Of a stretch of DNA of 64,000 nucleotides, positions 40,704-50,237 are shown one piece after another. Source of the DNA: Pusillimonas noertemannii (GTDB lineage: Bacteria; Pseudomonadota; Gammaproteobacteria; Burkholderiales; Burkholderiaceae_B); contig NZ_QEKO01000002.1 of NCBI RefSeq assembly GCF_003096595.1, positions 497,064-561,063 of the forward strand, in the 5' to 3' direction. Each line of letters begins with the position of its first letter. Position 1 is the first letter of the stretch. The position numbers were made by a program, and so were the translations under genes. A model generated the notes under the pieces. The model searched no databases and had not been told where the DNA came from. It saw only the letters and a program-made list of their open reading frames with translations.

Positions 40704-40989
40704 AACATTGCGTCGCCCTGAGGGCGCCTGGGCTCGCCATGCTACGTTGCAAATCCGCGCGATAGCTACAGCTATCGCTGTGGTTTGCGCCTTGCCTGAC
40801 AAGCCCATGCATCCGAATATAAGCACACAATTAACCAAACAGGACACTCGCCCTTCCGCTGCACAAACCCCGCCAAATGCTTTATCCTTTTACATTGATT
40901 GCAGCAAATCCTTCACAGACGGCACGCCGGCCCCGCGTCAATCCAACTGCTCGACCCACGCCGGCGCCCGTACGCCACCTCTCTTGTAA
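40704..40989. repeat. Intergenic repeat-rich region ending in the TAGTGTCC-type repeat
   Basis: No gene. CGCCCT/AGGGCG forms a small hairpin at 40714-40726. GCGATAGCT and AGCTATCGC (40759-40767, 40770-40778) form a perfect hairpin, extended by GCAAA and TTTGC arms to 40749-40788. Bases 40813-40848 match the right half of the 71-bp element at 6695-6765 (about 80 percent), ending in CCAAACAGGACACT. The rest up to the thiG start is AT-richer and shows no TPP riboswitch. Confidence 0.6.
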
Positions 40990-41784
40990 ATGACTCATTC
41001 AGACACTTTCAAGCTCGCCGGCCGCGAATACACGTCGCGTCTGCTGGTGGGCACCGGCAAGTACAAAGACTTCGAACAAACCCGCGCCGCCATCCAGGCC
41101 AGCGGTTCGCAGATCGTCACCGTCGCCATCCGCCGCACCAATATCGGCCAGAACGCCGGCGAGCCCAATCTACTCGACTTCCTGCCGCCGTCGCAGTTCA
41201 CCATATTGCCCAATACCGCCGGCTGCTATACGGCCGACGACGCCGTGCGCACCCTGCGCCTGGCGCGCGAGCTGCTCGACGGCCACGACCTGGTCAAGCT
41301 CGAAGTACTGGGCGACCCCAGCAACCTCTTCCCCAACATGCCTGAAACCCTCAAGGCCGCCAAAACCCTGGTGGACGACGGCTTCAAGGTCATGGTGTAC
41401 TGCGCCGACGACCCGATCCAGTGCCGCATGCTCGAAGACCTTGGCTGCGTGGCCATCATGCCGCTGGCGTCGCTCATCGGCTCGGGCATGGGCATACTCA
41501 ATCCCTGGAACCTGCGCCTCATCATCGACCAGGCCAGTGTCCCGGTGCTGGTCGATGCCGGCGTGGGCACCGCCTCCGATGCCGCGGTCGCCATGGAGCT
41601 CGGCTGTGACGGCGTCCTCATGAACACTGCGATCGCGGGCGCGCGCGACCCCATCCTGATGGCAAGCGCCATGAAGAAAGCCGTCGAGGCCGGGCGCGAA
41701 GCCCACCTTGCCGGCCGCATGCCGCGCAAGTTCTATAGCGCCGACCCCAGCTCGCCCGCCGAGGGGCTGATCCAGTCGCGCTAG
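40990..41784 (+). CDS. thiG: Thiazole synthase
   Basis: A 264-residue TIM barrel that forms the thiazole ring of thiamine from deoxyxylulose phosphate, dehydroglycine and ThiS thiocarboxylate. The N-terminus [19 protein letters not shown], the Schiff-base lysine in LVKLEVLGD, and [19 protein letters not shown] are typical. The ATG at 40990 directly follows a stop codon in another frame and has no clear ribosome site. The usual upstream thiS is missing; a repeat-bearing intergenic region stands there instead. thiD follows. Confidence 0.95.
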   Translation: MTHSDTFKLAGREYTSRLLVGTGKYKDFEQTRAAIQASGSQIVTVAIRRTNIGQNAGEPNLLDFLPPSQFTILPNTAGCYTADDAVRTLRLARELLDGHDLVKLEVLGDPSNLFPNMPETLKAAKTLVDDGFKVMVYCADDPIQCRMLEDLGCVAIMPLASLIGSGMGILNPWNLRLIIDQASVPVLVDAGVGTASDAAVAMELGCDGVLMNTAIAGARDPILMASAMKKAVEAGREAHLAGRMPRKFYSADPSSPAEGLIQSR

Positions 41785-41814
41785 CCGCGGCCCGATACCG
41801 GTATTCGTCAAGAC

Positions 41815-42624
41815 ATGATTCCGAACACTCTTTCCATCGCCGGGGTCGATCCTTCCGGCGGCGCCGGCGTACTGGCCGACGTCAAGGCCATGAGCGCATT
41901 GGGCGCGTACGGCATGGCGGTGGTGGCCGCGCTTACCGCCCAGAACACACGGGGCGTAACAGGCATCAGCCCTGTGCCGCCCGAGTTCGTGGCGCTGCAG
42001 ATCGACACCCTGTTCTCCGATGTGCGCGTGGATGCCGTCAAGATCGGCATGCTGGGCCAGCAGGGCGTCACGCGGGCCGTGGCCGAAAGGCTGGCCCACT
42101 GGAAGCCCGAGCACGTCGTGCTCGATCCGGTCATGATCGCCAAAAGCGGCGATGCCCTGCTCGAGCGCAGCGCCATCGACGAGCTGCGCGAGAGCCTGCT
42201 GCCCCTGGCCACCGTGCTTACGCCCAACCTGCCCGAGGCGGGCGTGCTGGTGGGCGGCTCGGCGGCCGACAATCTGCGCGACATGCGCAGGGTGGCCGAG
42301 AAGCTGCGCCGCCAGTTGAGCGACTCGGGCCAGCGCTGGGTCTTTCTCAAGGGCGGCCATTTGCCGGGCTCCGACACCATCGATCTGCTGCACGACGGCG
42401 ACCAGATGATAGAGCTGCCCGGCCGCCGCATCGACACGCCCAATACACACGGCACGGGGTGCACACTTTCGGCCGCGCTGGCCGCCCTGCTGCCCCAGAC
42501 CGGCGATCTGCCCGAAGCCGCCCGCCGGGCCAAAGCCTATCTGGTGGCGGCCATCGGCCAGGCCGACCGGCTAAGCGTCGGATCGGGCCATGGCCCCGTG
42601 CAGCACTTCCACGCCTGGTGGTGA
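41815..42624 (+). CDS. thiD: Hydroxymethylpyrimidine (phosphomethylpyrimidine) kinase
   Basis: A 269-residue ribokinase-fold kinase that phosphorylates HMP and HMP-phosphate for thiamine synthesis. AGVDPSGGAGVLADVKAM at the N-terminus, VLDPVMIAKSG and the anion-hole GTGCTLSAALAALL are present. It follows thiG by 30 bp and forms a two-gene thiamine operon. Confidence 0.94.
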   Translation: MIPNTLSIAGVDPSGGAGVLADVKAMSALGAYGMAVVAALTAQNTRGVTGISPVPPEFVALQIDTLFSDVRVDAVKIGMLGQQGVTRAVAERLAHWKPEHVVLDPVMIAKSGDALLERSAIDELRESLLPLATVLTPNLPEAGVLVGGSAADNLRDMRRVAEKLRRQLSDSGQRWVFLKGGHLPGSDTIDLLHDGDQMIELPGRRIDTPNTHGTGCTLSAALAALLPQTGDLPEAARRAKAYLVAAIGQADRLSVGSGHGPVQHFHAWW

Positions 42625-42724
42625 ATCCCGCCGCGCCCGGGGCGCGGCAAGCCAGGGGCGCGGCAGGCCTTGCAACGAATCGGTACAATGGGCCAGTTTG
42701 CCTTTCTCTTTTCTACATGACGTC

Positions 42725-43405
42725 ATGACCGCGACTGGCCTCTCCGAAACCGAACTCGCCCGCTTCAACATGATCGAGCAGCAGATCCGCCCCTGGCAGG
42801 TGCAAGACCACCGCGTGCTGCAGGCCCTGCTCGACGTGCGCCGCGAGCGTTTCGCGCCGTCCCGGCTGCAGGCCCTGGCTTTCTCGGATGTCGAGCTGCC
42901 CCTGGTCATCAATGCCGTCGACACGCACGAAACCATGCTGACGCCCAAGGTCGAGGCCCGCCTGGCCCAAGAGCTGCAGCTCACGCCCAGTGACTGCGTC
43001 CTCGAGATCGGCACGGGCTCGGGCTACCAGGCAGCCCTGCTGGCCCGACTGGCGCAACAGGTTACCAGCATCGAAATCGACAGCCGCATCGCCGCCTTCG
43101 GCATCGAGAACCTTCACCGCAACAAGGTCGGCAACGTCAAGGTCGAGATCGGCGACGCCCACGCGGGCTGGGGCACGGCCGAATACGACGCCATACTCCT
43201 TACCGGCTCGGTGCCCACCGTTCCCGACGCCCTCAAGTACCAGCTCAGCATAGGCGGCCGCATGGTCGTCGTGGTCGGCACTCAGCCCGTCATGACCGCA
43301 TGCCGCATCACCCGGACAAGCGCAGCCAGTTTCGACACTGAAGGCCTGTTCGATACCGTCATCAAGCCACTGCGCGGTACGGCGGTGTCTCAATTCAAGT
43401 TCTGA
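42725..43405 (+). CDS. Protein-L-isoaspartate O-methyltransferase family protein
   Basis: A 226-residue SAM-dependent methyltransferase. CVLEIGTGSGYQAALLARLA is motif I, and NMIEQQIRPWQVQDHRVLQA is the N-terminal substrate-side block of this subgroup. Classical Pcm enzymes repair isoaspartyl residues, but this subgroup, found just upstream of TolC genes in Burkholderiales, may have another substrate. The ATG at 42725 lies in the conserved start; the frame continues upstream into thiD without similarity. The stop codon abuts the TolC-type start. Confidence 0.87.
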   Translation: MTATGLSETELARFNMIEQQIRPWQVQDHRVLQALLDVRRERFAPSRLQALAFSDVELPLVINAVDTHETMLTPKVEARLAQELQLTPSDCVLEIGTGSGYQAALLARLAQQVTSIEIDSRIAAFGIENLHRNKVGNVKVEIGDAHAGWGTAEYDAILLTGSVPTVPDALKYQLSIGGRMVVVVGTQPVMTACRITRTSAASFDTEGLFDTVIKPLRGTAVSQFKF

Positions 43406-44758
43406 ATGCGCCGCCGCCCACTGCTTGCCCTGGCCGCAGCGGCAATGTCGCTGGGCGTGTGTTTTCCTGCGCTGGGCCAGGACTTGCTTTCGGTGTGGTC
43501 CGCGGCGCTGCAGCGCGACCCCGCCTACGCCGCGGCGCGTGCCGGCCGCAACGCCGACCAAGAGAAAATCCCGCAGGCCCGGGCCCGGCTGCTGCCCTAC
43601 ATCACGCTTGATTCCAGCGGTGAAATCGAAGACGTCCGCCGCACGCACAACCTTCAGCACTACGAGACCCGCCGCGTCGGGCTATGGGCCCTGACGCTTA
43701 CCCAGCCCATTATCGACATCGGCAAGTGGGACCAGCTGCGCCAGTCCGAATACATCGCCGACTCGGCCAACCTGGCCTTGCAGCAGGCCTACCAGGACCT
43801 GATCCTGCGCGTCGCCCAGGCGTATTTCGAAGTACTCGCCAGCCAGGACACCCTCGAAACCATCAAGGCCCAGAAGCAGGCGGTCGAAACCCAGCTACAT
43901 GCGGCCGAGCGGGGTTTCCAGGTGGGGGCCACCACGGTTACCGACATCTACGAGGCGCGTTCGCGCCTCGACCTGCTCAACGCGTCCGAAATCGAGGCGC
44001 ACAACGCCCTGCAGGTCAGCGAGGACATGCTCGCCAAGATCATCGGCGAGCGTCCCGGCAAGCTGCTGGGGCTCGATCCCGACACCTCGCTGCCGCCTCC
44101 CGCTCCGGCGCGCCTTGACGAATGGACCACGCAATCGTCGCAGGCCAGCCTCGATGTCGCGCGGGCGCGGCTCGACGCCCTGATCATCGAGAAACAGATC
44201 GACATCGCCCGCAGCGGCCATTACCCCACGCTAAGCCTTTACGCGCAAACGGGCAGTGCCAGCGACCAGGGCATCTACGGCCAGCGCAACGGCCCGCGCT
44301 CGGTGGATTCGGCAGTGGGGCTGCAGCTTTCCATCCCGATCTTCAGCGGCGGCGAGATTTCCTCGCAGGTGCGCGAACAGACTTCCCGCCTGCAGCAGGC
44401 GCGCTACGTCCACGAGGCGGCCAAGCGCCAGGCGGTGCAATCCACGCAGCAGTATTTCTCTGGCGTCACCTCGGGCCTGGCCCGCATCCAGGCGCTGCGG
44501 GCGGCCGAAGAATCAAGCCAGGCATCGCTCGAGGCCAATCGCACCGGCTATGAACTAGGAGTGCGGGTGAACATCGATGTGCTCAACGCCCAGCAGCAGC
44601 TGTTCGAAACACGGCGCGCGCTATCGCGGGCCCGCTACGATACGCTGATGAACAGCCTGCGCCTGAAGGCCGCCAGCGGCATACTCACCGACGAGGACAT
44701 CGTCGCCATCAACGCGCTGCTCGAAGAAAGGCGCGGCCCGACCACGACCCAACGCTAG
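43406..44758 (+). CDS. TolC-family outer-membrane efflux protein
   Basis: A 450-residue TolC-type channel. A signal peptide (LLALAAAAMSLGVCFPALGQ) is followed by two outer-membrane-efflux repeats (AARAGRNADQEKIPQARARL; ARARLDALIIEKQIDIARS; QTSRLQQARYVHEAAKRQAV). No lipobox, unlike the OprM-type protein at 17209-18693, so this is the general TolC used by type I secretion and several pumps. It starts immediately after the methyltransferase stop, so it is co-translated. Confidence 0.92.
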   Translation: MRRRPLLALAAAAMSLGVCFPALGQDLLSVWSAALQRDPAYAAARAGRNADQEKIPQARARLLPYITLDSSGEIEDVRRTHNLQHYETRRVGLWALTLTQPIIDIGKWDQLRQSEYIADSANLALQQAYQDLILRVAQAYFEVLASQDTLETIKAQKQAVETQLHAAERGFQVGATTVTDIYEARSRLDLLNASEIEAHNALQVSEDMLAKIIGERPGKLLGLDPDTSLPPPAPARLDEWTTQSSQASLDVARARLDALIIEKQIDIARSGHYPTLSLYAQTGSASDQGIYGQRNGPRSVDSAVGLQLSIPIFSGGEISSQVREQTSRLQQARYVHEAAKRQAVQSTQQYFSGVTSGLARIQALRAAEESSQASLEANRTGYELGVRVNIDVLNAQQQLFETRRALSRARYDTLMNSLRLKAASGILTDEDIVAINALLEERRGPTTTQR

Positions 44759-44792
44759 GTACTACTCTCTCGCCGCTAATACTTGATCAGAG

Positions 44793-44998
44793 GGCGAGGG
44801 GCGGTAAACTCTTTGCAGGCCGTCCAGCGGGCGCCGAATTTCTCTGCTTTGGTCGGGGGCTTTCGGCGACAGCCTGTTTGAATCCCGAGCTCCGTAGGAG
44901 CGAGGTTGAGTTCTGCCGCCGCCCGGCCAAAGCAGAGAAATTCGGGAAGCCCGAAGGGCCGCATGATGCGGCCTGCAAAGAGTTTACCGCCCCTCGCC
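44793..44998. repeat. 206-bp long inverted repeat after the TolC-type gene
   Basis: Outer arms 44793-44822 and 44969-44998 are 30-bp perfect inverted copies; inner arms 44834-44852 and 44927-44945 are 19-bp perfect copies. The roughly 70-bp centre holds a small GAGCTCC/GGAGC hairpin. It fills most of the 314-bp gap 44759-45072 between two convergent genes. It could act as a bidirectional terminator or be a miniature mobile element; no flanking target duplication is obvious. No open frame of note is inside. Confidence 0.85.
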
Positions 44999-45072
44999 TG
45001 GCTCAAGAACCCAAAGAATGGCTACGACGCTAAAAAGCGCCTCGGCAGAGCATTAAGCTTCGACTCCCAGGC

Positions 45073-45555
45073 TCAAGAACGAATCTTCCGCACAAGCGAA
45101 GTCGTCGAACGCTGAAACTCGAACGGTATCGCCACCGCGCGCCCGCCCCAGGATTCGACCAGGGCCGTCTCGGGCAACACGCTCATGTCGTAGTCGCCCC
45201 CCTTCACGATGACGTCGGGGCGCAACTGCCCGATGAGCTCGAGCGGGGTGTCTTCATGGAAGAAGGTGACATGCGAAACGCTGGCCAGCGCCGCCAGCAG
45301 CGCCGCCCGGTCGGCCTGGGCATTGAGCGGCCGATCGGCGCCCTTTCCCAGGCGGCGCACCGAAGCGTCGGTGTTCACGGCCACGATAAGCGTGGCGCCC
45401 AGCTGTGCCGCCTCGTCAAGATAGCTGACGTGGCCGCGATGCAGAATATCGAATACGCCGTTGGTAAATACCAGCGGACGCGCAAAATCGCCCGCTTGCG
45501 CGCGGGCGACGCATTCTTCGCGCGAAAGTACCTTGGCCTCGAAACGGGCGCTCAT
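45073..45555 (-). CDS. rfaE2: D-glycero-beta-D-manno-heptose 1-phosphate adenylyltransferase
   Basis: A 160-residue nucleotidyltransferase, equal to the C-terminal half of E. coli HldE. FTNGVFDILHRGHVSYL carries the HxGH catalytic motif, and VIVKGGDYDMSVLPE is typical. It activates heptose 1-phosphate with ATP for LPS core synthesis. The kinase half is separate and not in the window. The ATG at 45555 overlaps the stop of the ferritin-like gene (ATGA); the longer open frame upstream is a shadow of that gene. Confidence 0.94.
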   Translation of the reverse strand: MSARFEAKVLSREECVARAQAGDFARPLVFTNGVFDILHRGHVSYLDEAAQLGATLIVAVNTDASVRRLGKGADRPLNAQADRAALLAALASVSHVTFFHEDTPLELIGQLRPDVIVKGGDYDMSVLPETALVESWGGRAVAIPFEFQRSTTSLVRKIRS

Positions 45556-46412
45556 GCACCCGCCGTCGCAGGCTGGTTCTTGATCAGTCCCTTGCGATAG
45601 CGATTGAGGTCTTGCACCGTATTGAAGGTGGTGTCCATCAGCAGCGACAGGTTGTGCAGGATGCGGGCGCTGACCTTGCCCTCCCATTCCTTGTCGAAGC
45701 AGATCTGGTTGTCGAGCCAGTTCTCGAGCCAGCCCGGGCTGGGAAGCTGGGACTGCACCGTGTCGTTGGGGAACATGTCTTTGTTGACATGCAGATTGGT
45801 GGGGTGCAGCGCCTGGGGCGTGCGGTGGGCCGAAGCCATGAGCACGCCTATCTTCGAGAAAGCCAGCCTGGCATGCTGGCCGAACTCCATGCCCTGATGC
45901 ACCAGGGCGCGCTTCATGTAGCGCAGATAGGCGCCCGCGTGGCGCGCCTCGTCTTGTGCAATGATTTTGTAGATGGCCTTGATGACGGGCTCGGTATGCC
46001 AGTCGGCCGCGCGGCGATACCAATGGTTCAGGCGCACCTCCCCGCAAAAATGCAGCATCAGGGTTTCGAGCGCTGGGGCCGGATCGAACTCGAAGCGCAC
46101 TTTGTGCAGCTCTTGTTCGGTGGGCATGAGCTCGGGACGGAAACGGCGCAGGTATTCGATCAGCGCCAGCGAGTGCTTTTGCTCTTCGTAGAACCAGATC
46201 GACATGAAGGCGCAAAAGTCGCTGTCGTCGCGGTTGTCGCGCAAGAACATCTCGGTCGCCGGCAAGGCTGCCCACTCGGTGATGGCGTTCATCTTGATCG
46301 TGTAGGCTTGTTCGTCCGAGAGTTTACTTGCCTCGAACTGGTCCCAGGGGATGTCAGAGGCCATGTTCCAGCGCACTGCTTCCATCGATTTGAACAATTC
46401 AGGATAAAGCAT
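45552..46412 (-). CDS. Ferritin-like di-iron protein related to acyl-ACP desaturases
   Basis: A 286-residue helical protein with two E-x-x-H motifs, EEQKH near residue 77 and DEARH near residue 154, plus acidic partners, which together make a carboxylate-bridged di-iron site. The fold is closest to plant-type stearoyl-ACP desaturases; bacterial members are annotated as acyl-ACP desaturase or ferritin-like. The substrate is unknown, perhaps an acyl chain of lipid or LPS given the coupled rfaE2 gene. No signal peptide. Confidence 0.8.
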   Translation of the reverse strand: MLYPELFKSMEAVRWNMASDIPWDQFEASKLSDEQAYTIKMNAITEWAALPATEMFLRDNRDDSDFCAFMSIWFYEEQKHSLALIEYLRRFRPELMPTEQELHKVRFEFDPAPALETLMLHFCGEVRLNHWYRRAADWHTEPVIKAIYKIIAQDEARHAGAYLRYMKRALVHQGMEFGQHARLAFSKIGVLMASAHRTPQALHPTNLHVNKDMFPNDTVQSQLPSPGWLENWLDNQICFDKEWEGKVSARILHNLSLLMDTTFNTVQDLNRYRKGLIKNQPATAGA

Positions 46413-46570
46413 AAGAATCTCTCTTGGTTTTCATGGTTTTCGTGGGCATGCTGCACACGTGTCGTCGACAAGCCTATGCCCCGCTTAGCGTAGACCTGGA
46501 GCCCGCTGTCGCAAGAACGACAATAGACCCTTTACTTGACAAATTCATTCAAATAAGCGTAATACCCAAT

Positions 46571-48127
46571 TCAATGGGCTGCAAGTGCCCAAATTGCAAC
46601 ACCGATCGCCACCGCCACCGTGGCGGCAAACACGATCAGCAGCCTGTTGGAGTGTTCTTGGGCCTTGCGCAGCCGGGTCAGCTCGGCATGCACATGGGGC
46701 AGCATATTGGGGCGCGACAGCGCCGCGTAGGTAAGGCGCGGTAGCTGGGGCAGCATCTGCCCCCACTGGGCCGCTTCTTGTTCCATGCGCTTGCGCACGC
46801 CGGCAAGGCCCACCCGCTCGCGCATCCAGCGCTCGAGATAAGGCTTGGCCGTCTTCCAGAGATCGAGGTTGGGATCCAGCTCGCGTCCCATGCCCTCGAC
46901 GTTCAACAGTGTCTTTTGCAACAGCACCAGTTGCGGCTGGATCTCGACATTGAAGCGCCTTGACGTCTGGAAGAGGCGCATCAGCACCTGGCCCAGCGAG
47001 ATCTCGGCCAGGGGGCGGTCGAAATAGGGCTCGCATACCGCACGCACCGCGCCCTCGAGTTCTTCTTCGCGCGTATCGGGCGGCACCCAGCCCGATTCGA
47101 TGTGCAACTGGGCCACCCGCCGGTAGTCGCGCCGGAAAAAGGCCAGGAAGTTCTGGGCCAGATAGTTCTTGTCGTGCTCGGACAAAGAGCCCACTATGCC
47201 GAAGTCGAGCGCAATGTAGCGCCCCAGCGTCTCGGGCGCGTCAGAAACGTAGATATTGCCCGGATGCATGTCGGCATGAAAGAAGCCGTCGGTAAAGACC
47301 TGCATGAAGAAGATCTCGACCCCCGTGCGGGCCAGCAGTTCGATGTCGACGCCCGCGTCGCGCAGCCTGTCGAGCTGGCTGACAGGTATGCCCCGCATGC
47401 GCTCCATGGTGAATACGGTGCTGGCGGTGTACTGCCAGACCACTTCGGGCACTATCAGCAGATGGTTGCGTCCGGTTTCAGGGCCGAAGTTGCGCCGCAG
47501 CTGGCTGCAATTGGCCGCCTCGCGCATGAGGTCCAGCTCGTCATGCAGGTATTTGTCGAATTCGGCCACCACCTCGCGCGGCTTGAGGCGCCGGCCGTCG
47601 GGAAGCAGGCGCTCGACCATGCCCGCCAGTATGCGCATCAGGGCCAGGTCTTTGTCGATGACCTTGAGCATGCCCGGCCGCAGCACCTTGACCGCCACTT
47701 CCCGCCCGTCGTGCAGCACCGCGAAATGCACCTGGGCCACAGAGGCCGAGGCCACGGGCTTGGTCTCGAAATGCTGGAACAGCTTGTGGGGCGAGGCGCC
47801 CAGCGCCGCCTCGATGCAAGCAACCGCCTGCTCGGAGGGGAAGGGCGGGACGCGGTCTTGCAGCAGGGCCAGCTCGGTGGCCACATCGTGGGGAATGAGG
47901 TCTCGTCTTGTAGAGAGAACCTGGCCGAACTTGACGAAGATGGGCCCCAGCGCCTCGAGCGCCAGGCGCAGACGCACGCCCCGCGCCATGCGCGGCGGCC
48001 GCCCAAAGCGCACGACCTTCAGCAGGCCATGGGCCACAGGATGCTTGATGCTCGACAGCACGAGCTCGTCGAGCCGGTAGCGCAGGCATACGAGGACGAT
48101 GCGAATAAGGCGGCACAGCGTCAGCAT
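46571..48127 (-). CDS. ubiB: Ubiquinone biosynthesis kinase-like protein UbiB
   Basis: A 518-residue atypical kinase. The KxGQ motif is in [38 protein letters not shown] carries the Ala-rich loop and catalytic lysine, [11 protein letters not shown] and ALDFGIVG are the catalytic loop and metal site, and two C-terminal membrane helices end the protein ([19 protein letters not shown]). UbiB ATPase supports aerobic ubiquinone synthesis. It starts 2 bp after ubiJ. The frame upstream of 48127 is a shadow. Confidence 0.95.
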   Translation of the reverse strand: MLTLCRLIRIVLVCLRYRLDELVLSSIKHPVAHGLLKVVRFGRPPRMARGVRLRLALEALGPIFVKFGQVLSTRRDLIPHDVATELALLQDRVPPFPSEQAVACIEAALGASPHKLFQHFETKPVASASVAQVHFAVLHDGREVAVKVLRPGMLKVIDKDLALMRILAGMVERLLPDGRRLKPREVVAEFDKYLHDELDLMREAANCSQLRRNFGPETGRNHLLIVPEVVWQYTASTVFTMERMRGIPVSQLDRLRDAGVDIELLARTGVEIFFMQVFTDGFFHADMHPGNIYVSDAPETLGRYIALDFGIVGSLSEHDKNYLAQNFLAFFRRDYRRVAQLHIESGWVPPDTREEELEGAVRAVCEPYFDRPLAEISLGQVLMRLFQTSRRFNVEIQPQLVLLQKTLLNVEGMGRELDPNLDLWKTAKPYLERWMRERVGLAGVRKRMEQEAAQWGQMLPQLPRLTYAALSRPNMLPHVHAELTRLRKAQEHSNRLLIVFAATVAVAIGVAIWALAAH

Positions 48128-48129
48128 GG

Positions 48130-48765
48130 TCAGGCGCGCCCCGCGTGATGCGCGCCGCGGCGTTCGATGCGCAGGACCTGCTGCTCGAGGCGGCCAAGCC
48201 GCTGCTGCATGGCCTGCAGGCGGTCGCGCCAGTCTTCGAATGCCGGCCGCCCCAGCACCTGGGGACTTTCTTCGACAAGGTACTCGGCCGCGTTCTCGGC
48301 CAACCGGGCCGTGGAGCGCCGGGCGGCGCCGGCTAGGTTGCGTCCCGCGCCTGTAATGCGGACGGCGGCCACGTCGCCGACCAGGCGCGACAGGTCGTCT
48401 TCGATATCCCAGCGCAGCCCCTGCGCAAGCTCGGAAACCACCTGCGCCAGGCCCGCATCGCCCTGTATGTGCAGCAAGGCGGTGATTTCGTCGGTATTGC
48501 CGCGACGCAATATAGCGGGCAGCTGCGCGAGCTTTTCGCCGGGCAAGGTAAGCGTTACATCGGGAACGATGGCGGAATCGCTGGCTTCGACCTGGCCGTC
48601 GGACCTTATGGCCAGGCCCACCCGCCACGGCTCGGCCACGAACCGCAGCGACTTGCCGGCGTGGCGGGCAAGCCGCTCTTTGGCCCAGTCTTCGCGACGC
48701 AACAAGCTATTGAGCAAGCGGGCAAACAAAGAAGCCGGGGCGGGGAATGGCAAGAAAGAAAACAT
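48130..48765 (-). CDS. ubiJ: Ubiquinone biosynthesis accessory factor UbiJ (SCP2 domain)
   Basis: A 211-residue protein. The SCP2-like lipid-binding N-terminus (residues about 20-120: [27 protein letters not shown]) and a C-terminal coiled coil ([20 protein letters not shown]) match UbiJ, which with UbiK holds the hydrophobic intermediates in the Ubi complex. It is followed by ubiB and preceded by the Tim44-like and ubiE genes on the same strand. The ATG at 48765 was chosen by similarity to the family; a TTG 13 codons earlier is possible. Confidence 0.9.
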   Translation of the reverse strand: MFSFLPFPAPASLFARLLNSLLRREDWAKERLARHAGKSLRFVAEPWRVGLAIRSDGQVEASDSAIVPDVTLTLPGEKLAQLPAILRRGNTDEITALLHIQGDAGLAQVVSELAQGLRWDIEDDLSRLVGDVAAVRITGAGRNLAGAARRSTARLAENAAEYLVEESPQVLGRPAFEDWRDRLQAMQQRLGRLEQQVLRIERRGAHHAGRA

Positions 48766-48859
48766 GATGAGGCGGGACTGCGGCGCGGCGGCCGCCCTTT
48801 GCAAAAGGTATCAGGCCCTAAGTTTAACGGTTTTGGAAGGGCCGGAGGTCCAGTCATGA

Positions 48860-48899
48860 AAACACTCCAAAAGCGGGCAAGGCCGCTTTTGGAGTGTTT
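48860..48899 (-). terminator. Terminator of the Tim44-like gene
   Basis: Arms AACACTCCAAAAGCGG (48861-48876) and CCGCTTTTGGAGTGTT (48883-48898) pair perfectly around six bases, with one more A-T pair outside. On the minus strand the stem is followed by TTTTCATG. It separates the Tim44-like gene from ubiJ. Confidence 0.85.
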
Positions 48900-48944
48900 G
48901 GCAGGCAGGGTAAAGGCGGCCGGCTGGCGCCGGCCCGCTATAGG

Positions 48945-49913
48945 TCAGTCAGCCCGCTGTCCGGAGATCTGCTGGATGCCGGCCAGCAGCCAGCCGGCGC
49001 TCTCGCCCTTGTAGAGATTCCAGACTTCTTCGAAACGGAAGGCCTCGGCGCCCGGCGCCTCGCGCAGCATGCCCGAATAGCGCACGCTGGCCAGGTGGCC
49101 GCCGGCAACCGCCTCGATGCCCAGAAGCTCGGCATTGAGCAGCACCACCTCGGTGTGCTCGGGCTGGCCCTCGCGCGCCTGGATCTGCGGCCGGAACTCG
49201 GCGATGAGGTCGTCGGTAAGGTATTCGCCCAATTCGTCGACATTGCCGCGGTCCCAGATGCCCTGGATCGCGATGAACTGCTTCTTGGCGTTGGCCAGGA
49301 ATGAAGCCGTATCGAACCCCGCCGGGATGAACCAGCCGTCTTGCGGGGTTTGCTGCGCTACGGGCTCGGGCTCGGCCACCGTGGCGCCCGAGAGCGCGCC
49401 CCCGGCAGGCGCCGACGGACGGGCCCAGTCGGAAGCCCCCATGCCTTCGCGCCGCATTGCACCGCCCGCCGCCTGGGTGGCTGTGGCCGGGCCGCCGCCG
49501 CGCAGACGGCGCACGATGAACATGATGGCAAATATGACCAGCGCGATGAGGATGAGGCTGGACATCATTTCAAGGAAGGCGCCACCCAGGCCCAGATGGG
49601 AAAGCAGCGCGGCAATGCCCAGGCCGGCGGCGATGCCGGCGATGGGGCCCAGAAAGCGCGACATGCCGCTACGGGCGGCCGTGCCTGCCGCAGCGCCCGT
49701 GGCCGCCGACGGCGACGTGGCATTGCGCTGGGTGGTATTGGCAGCCGGCGCCTTGGCGGCGGGCTGGTTTTGCGTGACGCGCGACGACTGCGAGCCGAAG
49801 CTCTTGCCGCCGCCAAAGCGGCGCGCCTCGGCGTCGAACGAAACGGACACCATGCCCACGGCACAGACCGCCAGCAGGGCCGAGGCAAAAAAACGGGACA
49901 AGCGTTGGCTCAT
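48945..49913 (-). CDS. Tim44-like domain protein
   Basis: A 322-residue membrane-associated protein. A signal or anchor (FFASALLAVCAVGMVSVSF) is followed by an Arg/Gly and Ala/Thr-rich linker, two hydrophobic segments at about residues 88-135, and a C-terminal Tim44-like domain (DTASFLANAKKQFIAIQGIW, GNVDELGEYLTDDLIAEF). Bacterial members occur beside ubi genes in Burkholderiales; the role is unknown. The stop is followed by a good terminator. The 5' leader holds a perfect 10-bp GC hairpin. Confidence 0.88.
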   Translation of the reverse strand: MSQRLSRFFASALLAVCAVGMVSVSFDAEARRFGGGKSFGSQSSRVTQNQPAAKAPAANTTQRNATSPSAATGAAAGTAARSGMSRFLGPIAGIAAGLGIAALLSHLGLGGAFLEMMSSLILIALVIFAIMFIVRRLRGGGPATATQAAGGAMRREGMGASDWARPSAPAGGALSGATVAEPEPVAQQTPQDGWFIPAGFDTASFLANAKKQFIAIQGIWDRGNVDELGEYLTDDLIAEFRPQIQAREGQPEHTEVVLLNAELLGIEAVAGGHLASVRYSGMLREAPGAEAFRFEEVWNLYKGESAGWLLAGIQQISGQRAD

Positions 49914-50237
49914 CGAGTGCTCCTGTGTTGCCCGGCCGGCGCCCCGCGGCGCCGGCCAAGGAAATGGAATCGGGTTAGAAAAACTTACGCTAACCTGAAT
50001 ATTAGCTTAATTACGACCCATACCCAATATAAAAGTTCATTTATTCACGGCATGGTCGAGCGCCGGCGAAAGGTGTCCGCAAACCGGGCATGGGCATAGC
50101 CGGCGCTGCCCGGCAGGCCGGGGCCGGAAATGCCCGCGCAGCCACAGCGGCTGCGCCGGCTTGCTACCAATGGGAAAGCGACTCAGGGCCTGTTGACGCT
50201 GAAAGGACAGCCTTACTGGCCGGCAGAGGCCGGCAGC
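49914..50237. other. Gene-free 324-bp gap with hairpins between ubiE and the Tim44-like gene
   Basis: GGCCGGCGCC (49934-49943) and GGCGCCGGCC (49948-49957) form a perfect stem in the Tim44-like mRNA leader. The AT-rich stretch about 49985-50045 likely holds its promoter. Nested stems GCGCAGCC/GGCTGCGC (50136-50156) and AGCCGGCGC/GCGCCGGCT (50098-50161) may end the ubiE transcript. A 10-bp direct repeat GGCCGGCAGA-like unit is at 50219-50237. No coding frame seen. Confidence 0.55.

Noticed and set aside
40850-40989. TPP riboswitch ahead of thiG
   Set aside because: The conserved CTGAGA and the second TPP-binding block are not present.
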